A DNA stretch of 8,534 bases from Treponema sp. (GTDB lineage Bacteria; Spirochaetota; Spirochaetia; Treponematales; Treponemataceae). A program made the translations under genes and the position numbers. Location of the stretch: assembly GCA_021442965.1 (NCBI GenBank), contig JABUUX010000448.1:1-8534 (forward strand), written 5' to 3'. The notes under the pieces were generated by a model. That model ran no database searches and was not told the DNA's origin. It saw only the letters and a list, made by a program, of their open reading frames with translations. Shown here in pieces: positions 6,129 through 8,534 of the stretch (the stretch's first letter is position 1; every line of letters begins with the position of its first letter).

Positions 6129-7556
6129 CTAAACCGTCTCAAATTTTTTTAATTTATGGAAAAACCATATGATGTAAGGGATGGCAGCAAAAGTACTTAA
6201 AAGGTCAGCTATGGTTTGTGTCAGCTCAACACCAAGGATTCCTATAAACGGAGGAAGTGCTAAAATCACAGGGATGAAGAAAACTCCCTGACGGTTACAG
6301 GAAAGAAAGGTTGCAGCTTTAACATGGCCTGTACTTTGCATGAGCATATTTGTTGAAATAATGATGGAGTGAAAAGGCATAAGACAAAGCTGAAATTTTA
6401 GGGCAGTTACTCCAACACTAATTACGTCCTGTTCATCACGGAAAGCAGCTACAAGTTTTGGTGCAACAATCCAAATGATTCCGGAAAAAGTAAAAAGCAG
6501 AAGGAAACTTGAAATGACGGTAAACATAAATGCTTTTCGGACACGGTCATATCGTTTGGCTCCATAGTTATATCCACAGACAGGAGAAAACCCCTGTCCA
6601 ATTCCAATCATTACAGAGGCTATGAACATTACAATACGAGTTACAATAGCCATTCCTGCAATGGCGGCATCGTTTCCGTAAGTACCGGCGGCTCTATTTA
6701 AAAGTATTGTTGCAAAACTTGAAAGCCCCTGACGGCAGAATGACGGAAATCCTGTGCATAGAACAGCCCAAAGAACTGCACCAGTTGATTCACGGATAAA
6801 TGAATCATTTTCTGGCTGTGGTTCTGATTTAAATAAATTTTTTACTTTAATTTCACAAATCGTTTTTTTGCAAAGGAAAAATGAAAGCAGAATCAGAAAA
6901 CTTGCAATCTGACAGATTATAGTAGCTATGGCAGCTCCGCGGATTCCAAGGTTTAATTTGAAAATAAAAACTGGATCCAGAAAAATATTAAGAATTCCAC
7001 CTGCTGTTAAAGCTATCATACTTGAGGTTGCTTTGCCTTCAGAACGCAGAACATTGTTAAGAACAAAGCTGGCACACATAAAAGGGGCACCAATAAAAAT
7101 GAAAGTTCCGTAATCAATGGCATAAGGAAGAATTGTTTCAGAAGCTCCTATAAGACGCATTAATCCGCTTCTAAATAACAGACAAAAAACAGTAATAATT
7201 AGGCCTGCAAAAAAAGCGGTAAAGAAAGCAGTAGAGGCTATAACGCTTGCTTCTTTGTTTTTTCGTTCACCAAGTTTTCTAGAAACAAGGCTGGCACTTC
7301 CCATGCCTAAAGTAAAACCACAAGCCTGAATAATGTTCATTACAGGAAACATTATTCCTACTGCGGCACTGGCTTCTGTTGAAATTTGTGAAACGAAATA
7401 TGTGTCTGCCATATTGTAGACACTTGTAATGAGCATTGAAATAATTGTTGGTATGGCCAGTTTAGTTATGAGTTTCCAAACCGGTGTGTTAATCATTTTG
7501 TTGTACTGAGCAGCTTCTCTTGAATTAGAAGCCTGATTTTTATTTTGAAGAGACAT
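6129..7556 (-). CDS. MATE family efflux transporter (second copy)
   Basis: This 475-residue inner-membrane exporter has 12 predicted helices and belongs to the NorM/DinF-like MATE group, typically cation-coupled drug or metabolite efflux. Landmarks are PTIISMLITSVYNMADTYFV (36-55, D51 in helix 1), NNVLRSEGKATSSM (167-180), LNIFLDPVFIF (189-199) and GIGQGFSPVCGYNYGAKR (318-335). The first 20 residues are hydrophilic, and many relatives begin at the equivalent of M21 (MINTPVWKLI). I keep ATG 7556 because the promoter -10 box places transcription initiation right at it, but M21 (7496) is a real alternative; neither has a Shine-Dalgarno. It is followed after one base by the RNA methyltransferase, so the two are very likely one operon. 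Substrate unknown. Confidence 0.93.
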   Translation of the reverse strand: MSLQNKNQASNSREAAQYNKMINTPVWKLITKLAIPTIISMLITSVYNMADTYFVSQISTEASAAVGIMFPVMNIIQACGFTLGMGSASLVSRKLGERKNKEASVIASTAFFTAFFAGLIITVFCLLFRSGLMRLIGASETILPYAIDYGTFIFIGAPFMCASFVLNNVLRSEGKATSSMIALTAGGILNIFLDPVFIFKLNLGIRGAAIATIICQIASFLILLSFFLCKKTICEIKVKNLFKSEPQPENDSFIRESTGAVLWAVLCTGFPSFCRQGLSSFATILLNRAAGTYGNDAAIAGMAIVTRIVMFIASVMIGIGQGFSPVCGYNYGAKRYDRVRKAFMFTVISSFLLLFTFSGIIWIVAPKLVAAFRDEQDVISVGVTALKFQLCLMPFHSIIISTNMLMQSTGHVKAATFLSCNRQGVFFIPVILALPPFIGILGVELTQTIADLLSTFAAIPYIIWFFHKLKKFETV

Positions 7557-7562
7557 AAATAA

Positions 7563-7590
7563 ATTATAGAATTTTTTTTAGAAAACACAA
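7563..7590 (-). promoter_or_regulatory. Promoter of the second MATE gene, placed for a leaderless transcript
   Basis: A perfect -10 box TATAAT (7568-7563, - strand) lies only 6 bp before the ATG at 7556. A partial -35 box TTGTGT (7590-7585) is 16 bp further upstream. Initiation about 7 bases after the -10 box falls at or next to the A of the start codon, so the mRNA would have essentially no 5' leader. No Shine-Dalgarno is present. Confidence 0.55.
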
Positions 7591-7633
7591 AGTGGGAAAA
7601 ATTCTTAAAAAATGGGGCTGTTTAATAAGTATT

Positions 7634-7659
7634 GTCATGCTGAATTTAGTTCAGCATCT
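7634..7659 (+). repeat. REP-like unit, left copy
   Basis: The unit starts GTCATGCTGAA and ends CAGCATCT. It contains its own 8-bp perfect stem with a 5-base loop (7637-7644 with 7650-7657). The GTCATnCTGAAnnnnnTTCAG core resembles dispersed repeats that I recall from several bacterial phyla. It matches the right unit at 21 of 26 positions in inverted orientation. Confidence 0.65.
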
Positions 7660-7677
7660 ACGCCAAATATAGTGTGG

Positions 7678-7703
7678 AGATTCTGAAACAAGTTCAGGAT
7701 GAC
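7678..7703 (-). repeat. REP-like unit, right (inverted) copy
   Basis: Read on the - strand it starts GTCATCCTGAACTTG and ends CAGAATCT. Its internal stem (7680-7687 with 7693-7700) is 8 pairs with one G-U. The flanking ATTGTCAT at 7631-7638 and its exact complement at 7699-7706 extend the pairing between the two units by three bases. Confidence 0.65.
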
Positions 7704-7745
7704 AATGTGATTTGAACTTTTTAGACAACCCCATTAAAGATTTCT

Positions 7746-8534
7746 TTATTTTACAAGATATACAACAGTTGTATGTCCCTGAATTTTTGTGGAACTTATA
7801 CATTGCTCGGACTCTTCTGTAGAATTTGACCTTGTGTTTTTTGTAGTCCAGGAAGAAAGAGATGCTTTTTTTATGGCACGTTCTGTCGAATCGCAATGAT
7901 TCCATAAATCTCTGACGCTGGCAGCCTGGCAGTTTTCACATTCAAAAATATCTTTTACCGGAGTAATTATTTCACGTTCTTCTTCGCTTATGTTAAACAT
8001 TGCTACATAGTATCCGCCGTCTTTGCAGTCAGCTTTCCAGACAATTTCATTTTCATCACGGCTTACAAGTTCAGCCTGCTTTCCGTTTTTTTCCATAGCA
8101 AGAATTTCGTCATTTGTAAGAAGATTCAGATTGTCTTTGTTCAGTTGTGGTAAATCAGTTCCAATCATCAGAGGTGAGCGGAAAATACTCCAGAGTGAAA
8201 TCATCGTTCGTGTTTCTTCCAAAGTGAATTTACAATCCCAAGCTCCATGCCCCCAGCCCCAGCCAAGTTTTCCCATAGGAAGCATATCGCAGTCCGGCCA
8301 GTTCCCGTTCCCTGTGTGGCTCTGCCAGACTTCACAGCGTTCGAACATTGCCTTAAGAAGTTTCCAGTCGTCCCAAAAGTCATCTGTAATGCGCCACATA
8401 TTTGCGTATTTTTTGTAGTGCCAGGATTTTTCTATTACGGCGGGGCCCGGGCTTAGTGAAAGAACCATAGGTCGACCGGAAGCTTCAATAGCACGGGAAA
8501 TCATTTCAACTTCTTTTTCTGCTGAGTAAGGATT
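7746..8534 (-). CDS. Alpha-galactosidase, GH27 type, 5' end outside the window
   Basis: This is the C-terminal 262 residues of a retaining alpha-galactosidase that removes terminal alpha-galactose from oligosaccharides such as raffinose or galactomannan fragments. The frame is open to the window edge (NPYSAEKEVEM precedes the first internal Met at 8504), so the gene continues upstream; the catalytic nucleophile motif is not visible. Present are LSLSPG (visible residues 25-30), NMWRITDDFWDDW with the probable acid/base D51, WPDCDMLPMG, and SLWSIFRSPLMIGTDL, all typical of bacterial GH27 enzymes. The C-terminal beta domain (YYVAMFN ... VRDLW ... TTVVYLVK) follows. The stretch between RDLW and the end is longer and more Ser/Thr/Lys-rich than usual. 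It ends just before the nested palindrome. No signal peptide can be judged. Confidence 0.9.
   Translation of the reverse strand, partial: NPYSAEKEVEMISRAIEASGRPMVLSLSPGPAVIEKSWHYKKYANMWRITDDFWDDWKLLKAMFERCEVWQSHTGNGNWPDCDMLPMGKLGWGWGHGAWDCKFTLEETRTMISLWSIFRSPLMIGTDLPQLNKDNLNLLTNDEILAMEKNGKQAELVSRDENEIVWKADCKDGGYYVAMFNISEEEREIITPVKDIFECENCQAASVRDLWNHCDSTERAIKKASLSSWTTKNTRSNSTEESEQCISSTKIQGHTTVVYLVK

Larger units (their letters stand above)
7611..7735. repeat. 125-bp nested palindromic element (MITE/REP-like)
   Basis: Outer arms 7611-7624 (AATGGGGCTGTTTA) and 7722-7735 are inverted copies matching at 12 of 14 positions. Inside lie two inverted 26-bp units (7634-7659 and 7678-7703) around an 18-bp centre. 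The outer ends, TGGGG(C/T)TGT, look like transposon terminal repeats, and no coding sequence lies between, so a small non-autonomous element is plausible. On the - strand the outer arm is followed by six T (7612-7607), so the structure could also terminate transcription of the alpha-galactosidase gene. No clear target-site duplication is seen. Confidence 0.75.

Noticed and set aside
6128..6142. TTG start for the RNA methyltransferase at 6142
   Set aside because: No ribosome binding site, and it would overlap the MATE stop; the ATG at 6127 gives the cleaner coupled arrangement.
7605..7740. TTAAA on both sides of the palindromic element as target-site duplication
   Set aside because: The match is short, AT-rich and not exactly at the ends of the outer arms, so it is not distinguishable from chance.
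7651..7905. 84-codon - strand open frame through the palindrome and the galactosidase tail
   Set aside because: It overlaps the GH27 C-terminus in another frame and reads through the repeat; there is no independent start signal.
8023..8418. 131-codon + strand open frame opposite the alpha-galactosidase
   Set aside because: It is antisense to a well-supported GH27 gene, and its translation is low-complexity Ser/Phe/Pro-rich without any recognisable motif.

Overview
This window is AT-rich, densely packed bacterial DNA. It looks like a carbohydrate-degrading, low-GC, host-associated anaerobe. A saccharolytic Treponema is my best guess, from the protein styles (an unusual GH-like DUF4015 protein, GH43 and GH27 enzymes without visible export signals, paired MATE exporters), but nothing here proves the genus. 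I see no rRNA, tRNA, CRISPR array, phage gene or transposase.

Layout. On the + strand the 3' part of a DUF4015-type putative glycoside hydrolase (1-1119) is followed by pyrE (1181-1852). A small unrecognised gene on the - strand (1806-2069) runs into the end of pyrE, so the two 3' ends overlap by 47 bp. This small gene has a near-consensus promoter and a good ribosome binding site. Next come a + strand MATE exporter (2244-3578) and a GH43 glycosidase with a C-terminal beta-sandwich, CBM6-like region (3663-5057). The GH43 gene ends in a bidirectional hairpin terminator shared with the convergent - strand genes. Those are, in transcription order, a GH27-type alpha-galactosidase (8534-7746, 5' end outside the window), a second MATE exporter (7556-6129), and a THUMP-type RNA methyltransferase (6127-5090) that starts one base after the MATE stop codon. 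A 125-bp nested palindrome (7611-7735) lies between the galactosidase and the second MATE gene.

How it fits together. GH43, GH27 and perhaps the DUF4015 protein point to use of plant hemicellulose side chains (arabinose/xylose and galactose). They are not in one operon, and I see no sugar transporter or regulator next to them. pyrE and the methyltransferase are housekeeping genes. The most unusual feature I can support is regulatory: both MATE genes, and more weakly pyrE, have a -10 box so close to the start codon that the transcript should be leaderless or nearly so, and none has a Shine-Dalgarno sequence. The GH43 gene and the small - strand gene do have one. I did not find a complete new multi-gene system. 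The best leads are the leaderless MATE promoters, the nested palindrome and the small antisense-overlapping gene.
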